Source: Nocardia bovistercoris (GTDB lineage Bacteria > Actinomycetota > Actinomycetes > Mycobacteriales > Mycobacteriaceae). From it: 64,000 bases of DNA. The translations under genes and the position numbers were made by a program. The notes beneath the pieces are model-generated. The model was given only the letters and a program-made list of their open reading frames with translations. It searched no databases and was not told the DNA's origin. This document shows positions 50,113-58,129 of this stretch, in pieces (the stretch's first letter is position 1; each line of letters begins with the position of its first letter). The stretch lies in NCBI RefSeq assembly GCF_015674855.1, contig NZ_JADMLG010000010.1, positions 62,001-126,000 of the forward strand, written 5' to 3'.

Positions 50113-51344
50113 CCACGCGTACCGACAACGATCCGCTCGTGTTGACCGGCGTCGACTGGCCGGGGGAGTTGGCTCGCTTGCGCGCTCGAGGCCCGATCGC
50201 GCGCGTCGAACTACCGGGTGCGGTGCCCGCGTGGGCGGTCACCGATACCGTGCTGCTGAAGAAGCTGCTCACCGATCCCCGGGTTTCCAAGGACGCGCAA
50301 CAGCATTGGCCCGCACTGGTCGACGGTGAGATCACCCCGGAGTGGGTGATGTATCCGTGGGTGGCGGTGCGCAGCATGCTCACCACCTACGGCGCCGATC
50401 ACAAACGCCTGCGCTCGATCGTGACCCCGGTCTTCACCAACCGCCGCCTCAAGACGCTGACCCCGCGCATCGAAGCGATCACCGCCGACCTGCTCGACCG
50501 GATCGCCGCCGCTCCCGCGGGTGAGATCACCGACCTGCGAGCGAGTTTCGCGAACGAGGTGCCGATCCGGGTGATCTGCGAACTGATGGGTGTGCCGCCG
50601 GGGCCCGCCGCCGAGCTGTGCGCCTGCACGACCGCGATCCTCGACACCTCGCTCACTCCCGAACAGGCGGGCGCCAATTTCGCCGCGCTGTACCGGGTGC
50701 TCGGCGAACTCATCGCCCACAAACGCGCGAATCCGGGCGACGACGTCACCAGCGCGCTGCTCGCCGCGCACGAGAACGACGCGGAGCGACTGAGCGAACG
50801 CGAACTCGGCGACACCTTGACGCTGATCATCACGGCGGGCTACGAGACCACGACCCACCTGCTCGACCAGTCGATCCTCGCGGTGCTCACGAACGCGGAG
50901 CTGCGCGCCGACCTGCTCGCCGAGCGGGTGGCGTGGACCACGCTGGTCGAGGAGATCCTGCGTGTCCAGCCCCCGATCGTGCACATGCCGTTCCGTTTCG
51001 CGGTCACCGATATCGACCTCGGCGCCGGTGTCAGGATCGCGGCGGGTGAGGTCATCCTCGCGTCACTCGCGGGTGCGGGACGTGATCCGCGCGTGCACGC
51101 CGACCCGGACATCGTCGACCCGAGTCGCCCGAGCAACGACCACCTGGCGTTCGGGTACGGTCCGCACCACTGCCTCGGCGCGCCGCTGGCGAGGCTGGAG
51201 GCGGCGATCGCCCTGCCCGCGTTGTTCGCGCGGTTCCCCGAGGTCGAACTCGCGGCCGATCCCGCGGGCCTCGAACAGATTCCGAGCATCGTCGTCAACG
51301 GCCACCACAGCATCCCGGTTCGCCTGAACGCGCGATCCTCCTAG
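50109..51344 (+). CDS. Cytochrome P450 (CYP154-like)
   Basis: 411 residues with all usual motifs: oxygen-activating A243-G-Y-E-T-T, E282-I-L-R285, and heme C355 in AFGYGPHHCLGAPLARLE, matching CYP154-type macrolide/steroid hydroxylases. It is coupled by ATGA to the ExxR-less P450. Electrons must come from a ferredoxin elsewhere (one small ferredoxin is at 3817-4020). The substrate cannot be predicted. Confidence 0.9.
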   Translation: MTTRTDNDPLVLTGVDWPGELARLRARGPIARVELPGAVPAWAVTDTVLLKKLLTDPRVSKDAQQHWPALVDGEITPEWVMYPWVAVRSMLTTYGADHKRLRSIVTPVFTNRRLKTLTPRIEAITADLLDRIAAAPAGEITDLRASFANEVPIRVICELMGVPPGPAAELCACTTAILDTSLTPEQAGANFAALYRVLGELIAHKRANPGDDVTSALLAAHENDAERLSERELGDTLTLIITAGYETTTHLLDQSILAVLTNAELRADLLAERVAWTTLVEEILRVQPPIVHMPFRFAVTDIDLGAGVRIAAGEVILASLAGAGRDPRVHADPDIVDPSRPSNDHLAFGYGPHHCLGAPLARLEAAIALPALFARFPEVELAADPAGLEQIPSIVVNGHHSIPVRLNARSS

Positions 51345-51358
51345 ACCGCGCGTTCCGA

Positions 51359-51394
51359 CCGTGGCCGCTCGCCTCAGCAGGTTGGCGGCCACGG
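51359..51394. terminator. Ten-base-pair hairpin at the convergent 3' ends
   Basis: CCGTGGCCGC and GCGGCCACGG are exact reverse complements around a 16-base loop. The right arm lies in the last codons of the leftward exported-protein gene and the left arm is 15 bases after the P450 stop, so it can act for both. Confidence 0.5.
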
Positions 51395-52621
51395 GTTCGG
51401 CGAGCGCACCGAACCCTGCGAGCCGGTGGCGATCGGCGCGAGCGTGCCGACCGCGGCGTTCTCGACGCCGACGAGTCCGCGCGCCGCCTTGGCGGTCGGC
51501 GAGATCTCGGTCGCCGCGGCGAGTTCGGCGCCCGTCAGCGGGCGCTCGGCGGCGTCGAAGAGTTCGGAGACCCCGGCGATGCCGTAGTCGGCCAACGCTT
51601 TGTCGAGTGAGTAGATGCCGACGGTGCCGGTCGTGAGCGCGGCCGCCAGGCGGGTGTCGCGCACCAGTTCGCCCAGATCGTGTTCGTACGGGCCTTCACC
51701 GGCCTCGCCGAGGCTGAAGGTGGCCGAATCGCCGTACCAGCGTTTCATTTCGGCGATGTAGGCGGAGTGGATCGACGGGCCGGGATCGCTGCCGATCATC
51801 GACGCGTAGACCGAGCGCATCGCCATGAATCCGAGCTCGCGGAAGACTCCGGGGCGCGGCACCGGCATATCGAGGGCATCGGAAAGGCCGAGGTCACCGT
51901 CGGCGATATCGTCGAACAGGTACGAGTAGGCCGCCGCCTTGGTCGGATACCCGTGTTCCTCGAGCCAGGCCACGACCCGCTCGTATCCGTGCATCGCCTC
52001 GCACTGCTGTTCGGGACCGATATTTCGCGCCAGCATCTGCACCGCGGGCAGGGGATCGCGGAATGCCTTGTTGAAGACCGCGGTATCGGTCAGCGGCGCC
52101 TCGAGATCGAGCACCACCTCCTCGGGCCGGAACTCGACCGCGTGCGTCCAGGCGTCGAAATCGCGGATCATCCGCTCGTGCTGGGCGACATTGTCCTCGG
52201 TGGCCCAGTAGCCGTCGGAGTAGGGGATGGTGAGCCAGGCGACGACGCCGACGTGATGGTCGGCGGCGGTCCGCAGGAAGGGCAGCAGTTCGTCGAATCG
52301 AGGCATGCCAGCGGGGACCGGTCCGAAGTCGCGTTGCCAGCGCATGTTGACCGCGATCGCGGCGCCGCGGTTCTGGAGCAGGCGCCAGACTTCGGGCGTG
52401 TAGGCGCTGAAGTCACGCGGGACGGTCCAGTAGGTGTTCGGATCGGGGACTTGGCCGCTGGTGAATCCGTGCAGCGTCGACACCTCCTCCCCGGCGGCGA
52501 ATACCAGGCGCGAATGAGCGGGCGCCGCATCGGCTTCGGTGATCGAGGTCGGAGCGGTATGCAGCAAGAACAGCGCCGCGGCGGCGGCCGCGAATCTCGG
52601 TGCGATGCCTCGTGTGAGCAT
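51374..52621 (-). CDS. Exported protein of unknown function
   Basis: 415 residues. A signal peptide of about 33 residues (hydrophobic FAAAAAALFLLHTAP, then DAAPAHS) precedes a globular domain without a family signature I recognise. Strings such as DHHVGVVAWLTIPYSDGYWATEDN and VVLDLEAPLTD alternate strand and helix, reminiscent of TIM-barrel glycosidases, with an acidic residue at a strand end, but this is a weak argument. It follows the Baeyer-Villiger monooxygenase on the same strand after 17 bases, so it may be co-transcribed. Confidence 0.7.
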   Translation of the reverse strand: MLTRGIAPRFAAAAAALFLLHTAPTSITEADAAPAHSRLVFAAGEEVSTLHGFTSGQVPDPNTYWTVPRDFSAYTPEVWRLLQNRGAAIAVNMRWQRDFGPVPAGMPRFDELLPFLRTAADHHVGVVAWLTIPYSDGYWATEDNVAQHERMIRDFDAWTHAVEFRPEEVVLDLEAPLTDTAVFNKAFRDPLPAVQMLARNIGPEQQCEAMHGYERVVAWLEEHGYPTKAAAYSYLFDDIADGDLGLSDALDMPVPRPGVFRELGFMAMRSVYASMIGSDPGPSIHSAYIAEMKRWYGDSATFSLGEAGEGPYEHDLGELVRDTRLAAALTTGTVGIYSLDKALADYGIAGVSELFDAAERPLTGAELAAATEISPTAKAARGLVGVENAAVGTLAPIATGSQGSVRSPNPWPPTC

Positions 52622-52638
52622 TCGGTCGGTGTTTCCTT

Positions 52639-54228
52639 TCACTCGTTCGGTGCGAGCGTCGTAGGGGTGTGAATATCGTTGGTGTGCTGATTTTTTCGCG
52701 CTGCGGCCGGGCGTGGGTCGGCGGTCCGCGTCTCGAATCGGTAGTCGTCTAGATCGAAGCGCGCGCTGCGGATCGCCGCGCCGAAGGACGTGGACGGGCG
52801 GAACGGCACGTCGCCGTGTCGGTCGAAGTAATAGCTGTTGGCGTTGGAACAGCTTGCCTGCCAGAAGATCTGGGTGTGGCGACGAGCCAGCATCTCGTCG
52901 AAGAAGCGCCGGTTCGCCTCGGTGCGGATCTCGACGAGGGTCGCGCCCTCGCGTCGCGCGCGGTCCAGACAGCGGGTGATATGGCGCATCTGGGTCTCGA
53001 TCAGTCCGAAGAAGGACTGGCCGTTGAACGCGTACGGTCCGAGAATCGAGAACATGTTCGGGAATCCGGGCACGCTCACGCCTTCGTAGGCCTGGTGGCG
53101 GTTGGTCTGCCAGAAGTCCGCGAGCGCGACGCCGTCGCGGCCGAACACCGGATACGGCGGCACGCCGTCGTCGAATCTCGCGAAGCCGGTTGCCAATACG
53201 AGAACGTCGACGGCGTGCTCGGTGCCGTCGGTGTGGCGGACGCCGTCGCGGGTCACCGCCGCGATCGGGGTGGTCTCGAGCGTCACGTTGTCGCGGTTGA
53301 AGGTGGACAGGTAGCTGTTGTGAAAACTGGGGCGTTTGCAGCCGAGGCCGTACTCCGGAGTGAGTTTCGCGCGCACCTCGGGGTCGTCGACCTGGCGGCG
53401 CAGGTGGGTGAGTCCCTGTCGCCGACCCGCCGCGCCGAGCAGGGGGAAGCGTGCGCCGAATTGCGCGGGCAGCGGGAAGGTGAGTTCGACGAACGCCTGA
53501 CTCAGCCAGCGGGGCAGGAACTTTCCGCCGGGCAGGCGCAGCAGTGCGGCCAGCCAGCCGGGGATGCGCGCGTCGGGCTTGGGTAGGCACCAGATCGGCG
53601 TGCGCTGGAAGACGACCAGCTGATCGACCCGCGTCGCGATCTCCGGGATCACCTGCACCGCTGACGCGCCGGTGCCGATGATCCCGACCCGCTTGCCGCG
53701 CAGGTCGACGCCGTGATCCCAGCGCGCGGTGTGCATCCTCGGCCCGGCGAAGTCGGCGAGCCCCGCGATGTCGGGGTCGCGCGGTTGGGCGAACACCCCG
53801 GTCGCGCCGATCACGAAGCGCGCCGTGACGGGACTCGCGCCCGCGATCTCGATCCGCCAGAGGTGCCGTTCGCTGTCGAATACGCAGGCCGTCACCTCGG
53901 AATTCAGCCGGAGCCGCGGTCGCACACCGTATTTGTCGACCAGGTCGTCGGCGTAGACCTTCAACTCGCGGCCCGGCGCGTACACGCGCGACCAGTCCGC
54001 GCGCTGGTCGAAGGAGAACTGATAGCTGAACGACGGGATGTCAACGCCCACACCGGGATAGGTGTTCCAGTGCCACGCGCCGCCGACGCCGTCGCCCGCC
54101 TCGATGACGACGTAGTCGCCGAATCCGGCGGCATCGAGCGCGATGGCCGCGCCGATCCCGGAGAAGCCGCCGCCGATGATCGCCACCTCGTGATCGGGAC
54201 GATTGTTCGATGAATCCACTGCATCCAC
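52639..54228 (-). CDS. Baeyer-Villiger-type flavin monooxygenase
   Basis: 529 residues, class B flavoprotein monooxygenase length. The FAD site IIGGGFSGIG is at residues 17-26, the fingerprint F-x-G-x3-H-x3-W at 161-171 (FAGPRMHTARW) and the NADPH site GTGASA at 186-191. It would insert oxygen next to a ketone, for example a cyclic or steroid ketone, to give an ester or lactone. GTG start, divergent from the DUF2236 oxygenase with the GTAC dyad between, and the downstream TetR gene is the likely regulator of both. Confidence 0.9.
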   Translation of the reverse strand: MDAVDSSNNRPDHEVAIIGGGFSGIGAAIALDAAGFGDYVVIEAGDGVGGAWHWNTYPGVGVDIPSFSYQFSFDQRADWSRVYAPGRELKVYADDLVDKYGVRPRLRLNSEVTACVFDSERHLWRIEIAGASPVTARFVIGATGVFAQPRDPDIAGLADFAGPRMHTARWDHGVDLRGKRVGIIGTGASAVQVIPEIATRVDQLVVFQRTPIWCLPKPDARIPGWLAALLRLPGGKFLPRWLSQAFVELTFPLPAQFGARFPLLGAAGRRQGLTHLRRQVDDPEVRAKLTPEYGLGCKRPSFHNSYLSTFNRDNVTLETTPIAAVTRDGVRHTDGTEHAVDVLVLATGFARFDDGVPPYPVFGRDGVALADFWQTNRHQAYEGVSVPGFPNMFSILGPYAFNGQSFFGLIETQMRHITRCLDRARREGATLVEIRTEANRRFFDEMLARRHTQIFWQASCSNANSYYFDRHGDVPFRPSTSFGAAIRSARFDLDDYRFETRTADPRPAAARKNQHTNDIHTPTTLAPNE

Positions 54229-54249
54229 GCGCTCACCCTAACTCGACTC

Positions 54250-54277
54250 TGGTACTTTTCGTACTTGATCAGTACCA
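54250..54277. promoter_or_regulatory. Operator dyad TGGTACT-N14-AGTACCA
   Basis: Perfect seven-base arms with an extra GTACTT (54261-54266) between them, lying 22 bases from the monooxygenase start and 20 from the oxygenase start. Both promoters would be covered by one regulator, most simply the TetR at 55220. Confidence 0.6.
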
Positions 54278-54296
54278 TACGTCCCATGGAGTTGTT

Positions 54297-55223
54297 GTGA
54301 ACGCTATCCAGCGCCGCGTCGTGGCGGGACTCGAGGACATCGTCGGGCGCCACGACGACCCGGCCGTCTACGGCGGGCCGCCCGGTGATCCCGGGCTCTG
54401 CGGTCCCGGCAGCGTCTCGTGGAAGGTCAACAGCGATCTCACCTCGATCATGCACGCGGGCACCAGCGCGATCGTCCTCGAACTGCTGCACCCCTCGGTC
54501 ATGGCCGGTGTCCAACAACTGTCCAGCTACCAGAAGGATCCCTTCCGGCGCGCCCGGACCACCCTCGGCTACGTCCTGACCACCACCTTCGGCAACACCG
54601 AAGCCGCCACCGGCCTCATCGACCGGGTCGCGCGCATCCACGGGAAGATCAACGGCGAACGCCCCGACGGCGTGCCGTTCCGCGCCCTCGACCCGAGCCT
54701 GCTCACCTGGGTGCACATCAGCATCCCCTGGATGATCCTGCGCAGCTACGAGCGCAACAACGCGCCCCTCACCGCCGCCGAGCAGGACCGGTACCTGGCC
54801 GAGCAGGCCGTCATCGGCCGCATGAGCGGCGCGACCGGCGTCCCGGAGTCCATGGCCGAACTGCGTGACTACGTCGAGGCCATGCGCCCACACCTCGCCG
54901 TGACCGAGCAGACGCTCGAGTTCTTCGAATTCCTGATGACCGCACCGCTGCTCCCGATCCGCGCACCAGGGTCGCTGGGCCGGCTGCTGCACCTCTACTA
55001 CGCGCACGCCAGCATGAGTCTCGCCCCGGACTGGGCGCGGCGCATGAGCGGCTTCCACCACCCGCCGCTGCTGCACAAGCTCCTGTTCGCGCCGTACCTG
55101 ACCATCGACCCGTATGTCACCCGCCGGTTGCTGGGCGAACCCGCCTACTACACCCTCGCCAAGGCGCGCACGACCGGTGTGGCGTCGAAGGCCGCCGAGT
55201 CATTGGCGATAATCCACCAATGA
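54297..55223 (+). CDS. DUF2236 / MpaB-type oxygenase family protein
   Basis: 308 residues. The string GSVSWKVNSDLTSIMHAG followed by LLHPSVMAGVQQLSSYQKDPFRRARTTLGYV is diagnostic of DUF2236, the latex-clearing/MpaB-like heme oxygenase fold. Members cleave C=C bonds in polyprenoids or mycophenolic-acid precursors, or are uncharacterised. GTG start with GGAG upstream. It is coupled to the TetR (ATGA) and divergent from the Baeyer-Villiger enzyme. Together they suggest oxidative breakdown of a terpenoid or sterol ketone. Confidence 0.86.
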   Translation: MNAIQRRVVAGLEDIVGRHDDPAVYGGPPGDPGLCGPGSVSWKVNSDLTSIMHAGTSAIVLELLHPSVMAGVQQLSSYQKDPFRRARTTLGYVLTTTFGNTEAATGLIDRVARIHGKINGERPDGVPFRALDPSLLTWVHISIPWMILRSYERNNAPLTAAEQDRYLAEQAVIGRMSGATGVPESMAELRDYVEAMRPHLAVTEQTLEFFEFLMTAPLLPIRAPGSLGRLLHLYYAHASMSLAPDWARRMSGFHHPPLLHKLLFAPYLTIDPYVTRRLLGEPAYYTLAKARTTGVASKAAESLAIIHQ

Positions 55224-55861
55224 ACTCCTCGCCCGTAGCGCTGTCGGAGCTGCTCAGCCGCGCGACCTCCGACACCTCGGCGGCCCCGGACGCCACCGCC
55301 GAGCGCATCATCGACGCCGCGGTCGCCGAATCCGCCGCCGTCGGCCTGGACCGCCTGCGCATGGAAGACGTGGTGCGTCGCAGCGGCCTGGGCCGCACCA
55401 CCGTCTACCGACGCTTCCCCACCCGCGACGAACTCGTGCGCGCCCTCGCCACCCGCGAGACCCGACGTTTCCTCAGCGCCGTCTCCGCCGGGATCGACAG
55501 CGTCGAAGCCCCCAGCGAGCGCGTCGTCGAAGCTTTCGTCGCGGCCGTCTCCTTCGCGCGCAAACACCCCATGATGCGCCGCATGGCCGAAACCGCCCCA
55601 GGCAGCGTCGTCGACCTCGCCCACGCCCCCGACGCCGAACTCTTCGCCGCCGGAACGGCATTCATCACCCGGCAACTACACGGCGCGAACCCGGGCGAGC
55701 CGTCCCGCGAAGCGCGCTGGGTGGCAGACGTTTTCGCCCGCCTCTTCCTGACCTACCTGGCCCTACCCCCCGTAGACCCAGACGTCCGCGACGACACCGA
55801 ACTCCGGGCGTTCGCCCAGGCGGTCCTGATCCCGATGGCCGAACGCGTCACCCCGTCCTGA
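55220..55861 (+). CDS. TetR-family regulator of the monooxygenase/oxygenase genes
   Basis: 213 residues. The TetR helix-turn-helix is RMEDVVRRSGLGRTTVYRRFPTRDELV (about residues 47-74). The N-terminal 25 residues are Ser/Ala-rich. It overlaps the DUF2236 gene by ATGA and so is produced with it. The GTAC dyad at 54250-54277 upstream of the same transcript is the expected site of autoregulation and of control of the divergent monooxygenase. The ligand is unknown. Confidence 0.86.
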   Translation: MNSSPVALSELLSRATSDTSAAPDATAERIIDAAVAESAAVGLDRLRMEDVVRRSGLGRTTVYRRFPTRDELVRALATRETRRFLSAVSAGIDSVEAPSERVVEAFVAAVSFARKHPMMRRMAETAPGSVVDLAHAPDAELFAAGTAFITRQLHGANPGEPSREARWVADVFARLFLTYLALPPVDPDVRDDTELRAFAQAVLIPMAERVTPS

Positions 55862-55881
55862 CCCGGCTCGTTCAGGACGGG
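55852..55881. terminator. Bidirectional terminator overlapping both stop codons
   Basis: CCCGTCCTGA and TCAGGACGGG are exact reverse complements around a ten-base loop. The left arm contains the TetR stop (55859-55861) and the right arm the stop of the converging LysM gene (55872-55874). Confidence 0.7.
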
Positions 55882-56519
55882 AAGTACACGACCTGATTCG
55901 AGACGATCGCGTCCGGGTCCGCGATGTTGTTGGCGGCGACGACCACGTCGACGCGGGTCTGGAGATCATCGACATCGCCGTACTCGTGACGGCACATGGC
56001 GGCGAGGGTGTCGCCGCGGGCGTGGCTGCGGCGGTTGAGTTTCGGGACGACGAGTATGTCGCCGGGCGCGGGAACGTGCTGGAACGGGAGGTGGTTCGCC
56101 AATTCGATCATGCGCGCGAGATGTTCGTCGCCGTACCAGTCGAAGGCGAGTCCGGGCAGGGTCTCGCCCGCGACCACCGTGTGGTGACCGACATCGGCGA
56201 GATCCGGGATGAGCAACCACGCGCCTTTCGCGATCGGCTTCTGGGCGACGCCGTTGACGATTTCCCAGATCAACTGCGCGTCCGGGTCGCCGCCGTAATA
56301 ACGCTCGGTGACCGCCAGCCGCGCGGCCGTGGAATTCTCGCCTGCGAACCGGTGCCGGAATGTGACATACGGGATGAGCAGTTCGTCGCCCGCGTGGATG
56401 ACATCGGGATCCAACAGATGATTCTGTATCGCGATCACCGAGAACAACATGCTGGTGCCGTATTCACGCAGCGCGATCGCCGACAGCGTGTCACCGGGCT
56501 GGATCTTGTATTTCTTCAT
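55872..56519 (-). CDS. Cytoplasmic-looking protein with four LysM-like units
   Basis: 215 residues consisting of four LysM-like repeats (about 2-50, 62-106, 111-159 and 164-214), each with a GDTL/GETL turn and an ending like LLIPY, LLIPDL, LVVPKL or VVYFPS. LysM units bind peptidoglycan N-acetylglucosamine or act as baseplate-type adaptors. There is no signal peptide or membrane segment, so it stays inside or leaves by an unusual route. The first and second units match the family best. AAGGAG and GAGGA precede ATG. No tail or contractile-system gene is next to it. Confidence 0.8.
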   Translation of the reverse strand: MKKYKIQPGDTLSAIALREYGTSMLFSVIAIQNHLLDPDVIHAGDELLIPYVTFRHRFAGENSTAARLAVTERYYGGDPDAQLIWEIVNGVAQKPIAKGAWLLIPDLADVGHHTVVAGETLPGLAFDWYGDEHLARMIELANHLPFQHVPAPGDILVVPKLNRRSHARGDTLAAMCRHEYGDVDDLQTRVDVVVAANNIADPDAIVSNQVVYFPS

Positions 56520-56734
56520 TTCCTCGGTCTCCTTCCGTGGTCGCGAGCACCGTCGGACATGAGCCGAGCGGACACCGCGGTCACCCGCGTAGTCCATGGT
56601 GACCACCGCGCGCACAGGGATCGCGAGTACGCGACTACCTGTCTCGTGGGGACGAGAATGGCTTGCGTTCGGCGTGCACGGATGTGGCGCGCGAAGCGAT
56701 CACGGCCGTGTAGCCGACGGCGGGCCTCGCCGTA

Positions 56735-57502
56735 TCAGGCGGGGACTCGGCCGCCGTTGACGCCGAATACCTGGCCGGTGATGTAGCCCGCGTCCTCGCC
56801 GATCAGGAAGGCGCAGGCGGCGGCGACGTCTTCGGGTTGTCCGACTCGGCGAACCGGGGTGGCGGTTTCCAGTGCGGCGACGCCGGGGCCGAGGAATCCG
56901 TTGCGTTCGCTGCGGCGCAGCATCGGGGTGTCGACGAAGCCGGGTGGGATGGTGTTGACGGTGATTCCGAGGGGGCCGAGTTCCAGTGCCAGTGACTTGG
57001 TGAGTCCGAAGACGCCCGCTTTGGCCGCGGCGTAGTGCGCCATCAGCGGCGCTCCGGTCTGGCCGCTGGAGGAGGCGATATTGACGATGCGGCCCCAGCC
57101 GGCCTCGATCATGTGCGGCGTCACGGACTGACAGCAGTCGAAGGTGCCGGTCAGGTTGACGGCGAGGATGCGTTGCCAGCTCTGCGCGGTGATGTCGAGG
57201 AACGGTGCGAAGCCGTCGAGGCCCGCACTGTTCACCAGGATGGTCGGCACGCCGATGGTCTGGCGCACCGTGTGCACCGCCGCGTCGATGGCCGGGCGGT
57301 CGGTGACGTCGACGCGCATGCCGGTCGCGCGCCCGCCTGCCGCCGTGATCGCTTCGGCGGTGGACCGGGCGGCGGTTTCGTCGAGGTCGAAGATCGCCAC
57401 CGTGACCCCGTCGCCCGCGATACGGCGCGCGATGGCCGAGCCGATTCCCGAGCCGCCCCCGGTCACGATCGCCGTGCGCGGGGCGGTGTCTGTCGTGGTC
57501 AC
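56735..57502 (-). CDS. SDR-family oxidoreductase (classical)
   Basis: 255 residues with TGGGSGIG, FDLDE after strand two (NAD(H)-like), NSAGLDG in place of NNAG, ASSSG and YAAAK, and a C-terminal NGGRVPA. I used GTG 57502 with GGAGG about ten bases upstream. A longer reading would add a poorly conserved 30-residue tail that begins at the likely -10 region. It stands alone, next to the 59-residue protein and the ChoD/TetR genes. The substrate is unknown. Confidence 0.85.
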   Translation of the reverse strand: MTTTDTAPRTAIVTGGGSGIGSAIARRIAGDGVTVAIFDLDETAARSTAEAITAAGGRATGMRVDVTDRPAIDAAVHTVRQTIGVPTILVNSAGLDGFAPFLDITAQSWQRILAVNLTGTFDCCQSVTPHMIEAGWGRIVNIASSSGQTGAPLMAHYAAAKAGVFGLTKSLALELGPLGITVNTIPPGFVDTPMLRRSERNGFLGPGVAALETATPVRRVGQPEDVAAACAFLIGEDAGYITGQVFGVNGGRVPA

Positions 57503-57917
57503 GGGATTTCCCTCCGCACCGCGGGCGTTGCCCTCGCGGACGACCCCGACTACCAGGTGATATGCCAGATTCGACTTCATGCCTACCGTGGCTCTCGGGG
57601 CGGTGTCAAGGTGGCCATGGCGACGCCTACCCGGCACGGTCGGCGCCCGGTCCGGAAATCGGCCGCCGTCTCGGCGACGACATCGCGACCGCGCCGACCG
57701 ACCGGGAGACGCGCAGGCGGCGCGAGCGGGACACGGCCGCACCCGCGCCGACCGGCTCGACAGCGATCCGGGCCTGCGAGTTCACCTGCACTCGCCGGAC
57801 CGGTCCCGGCACGGGTCGCGGCGAATTCGCGACGGTTCGTCGAAACCTGCGGCCGGGCGCGCGTGACAGTGGCAGGCTTGATCGGGCCATCCAGAACGGA
57901 TGCGAAAGGACCGGCCC
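57503..57917. other. Intergenic region between SDR and the 59-residue gene
   Basis: About 415 bases, G+C-rich, without a credible gene. A promoter for the leftward SDR is predicted at 57579-57608. The part from 57640 to 57880 is repetitive in CG dinucleotides and holds no clear signal for the rightward small gene except its ribosome-binding site. Confidence 0.5.
57579..57608 (-). promoter_or_regulatory. Predicted promoter of the SDR gene
   Basis: On the minus strand TTGACA (57603-57608) is followed after 18 bases by TAGGCA (57579-57584). The first hexamer is consensus and the second weak. The transcript would have about 70 bases of leader. Confidence 0.4.
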
Positions 57918-58097
57918 ATGTTCACCAGCGTGATCGAACCTTTGCGAGAACTCGCCGAACAGAATCGCGACGTGATCGCCTTCGTGGTCGTCAACCTCGG
58001 CAACGCGGGACTCGGAATCGCCAAGTGGGGGTTCGACGCGGCGACTCCGCTGCTGCAGCAGTTCTTCTCCGAATATCCGCCGGGCGGCACGCACTGA
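57918..58097 (+). CDS. 59-residue hypothetical protein
   Basis: A short frame with AAAGGA eight bases before ATG and normal codon composition: MFTSVIEPLRELAEQ opens with a helix, IAFVVVNLGNAGLGIAKWGF is a moderately hydrophobic middle and LLQQFFSEYPPGG ends it. No family was recognised. The pattern, two amphipathic helices around a hydrophobic core, suggests a small membrane-associated or partner protein. It converges on the TetR gene upstream of which lies ChoD. A hairpin (58104-58129) follows. Confidence 0.6.
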   Translation: MFTSVIEPLRELAEQNRDVIAFVVVNLGNAGLGIAKWGFDAATPLLQQFFSEYPPGGTH

Positions 58098-58103
58098 CCC
58101 GAA

Positions 58104-58129
58104 CGCGCCGCCTACAGCCCTTCGGCGCG
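58104..58129. terminator. Hairpin between the small gene and TetR
   Basis: CGCGCCG pairs with CGGCGCG around a 12-base loop, six bases after the small gene stop and overlapping the end of the TetR gene. Confidence 0.45.

Noticed and set aside
55872..56519. Phage-tail LysM gene as part of a contractile injection system
   Set aside because: Neighbours are a TetR regulator and an SDR. No sheath, tube, baseplate or ATPase gene is present.
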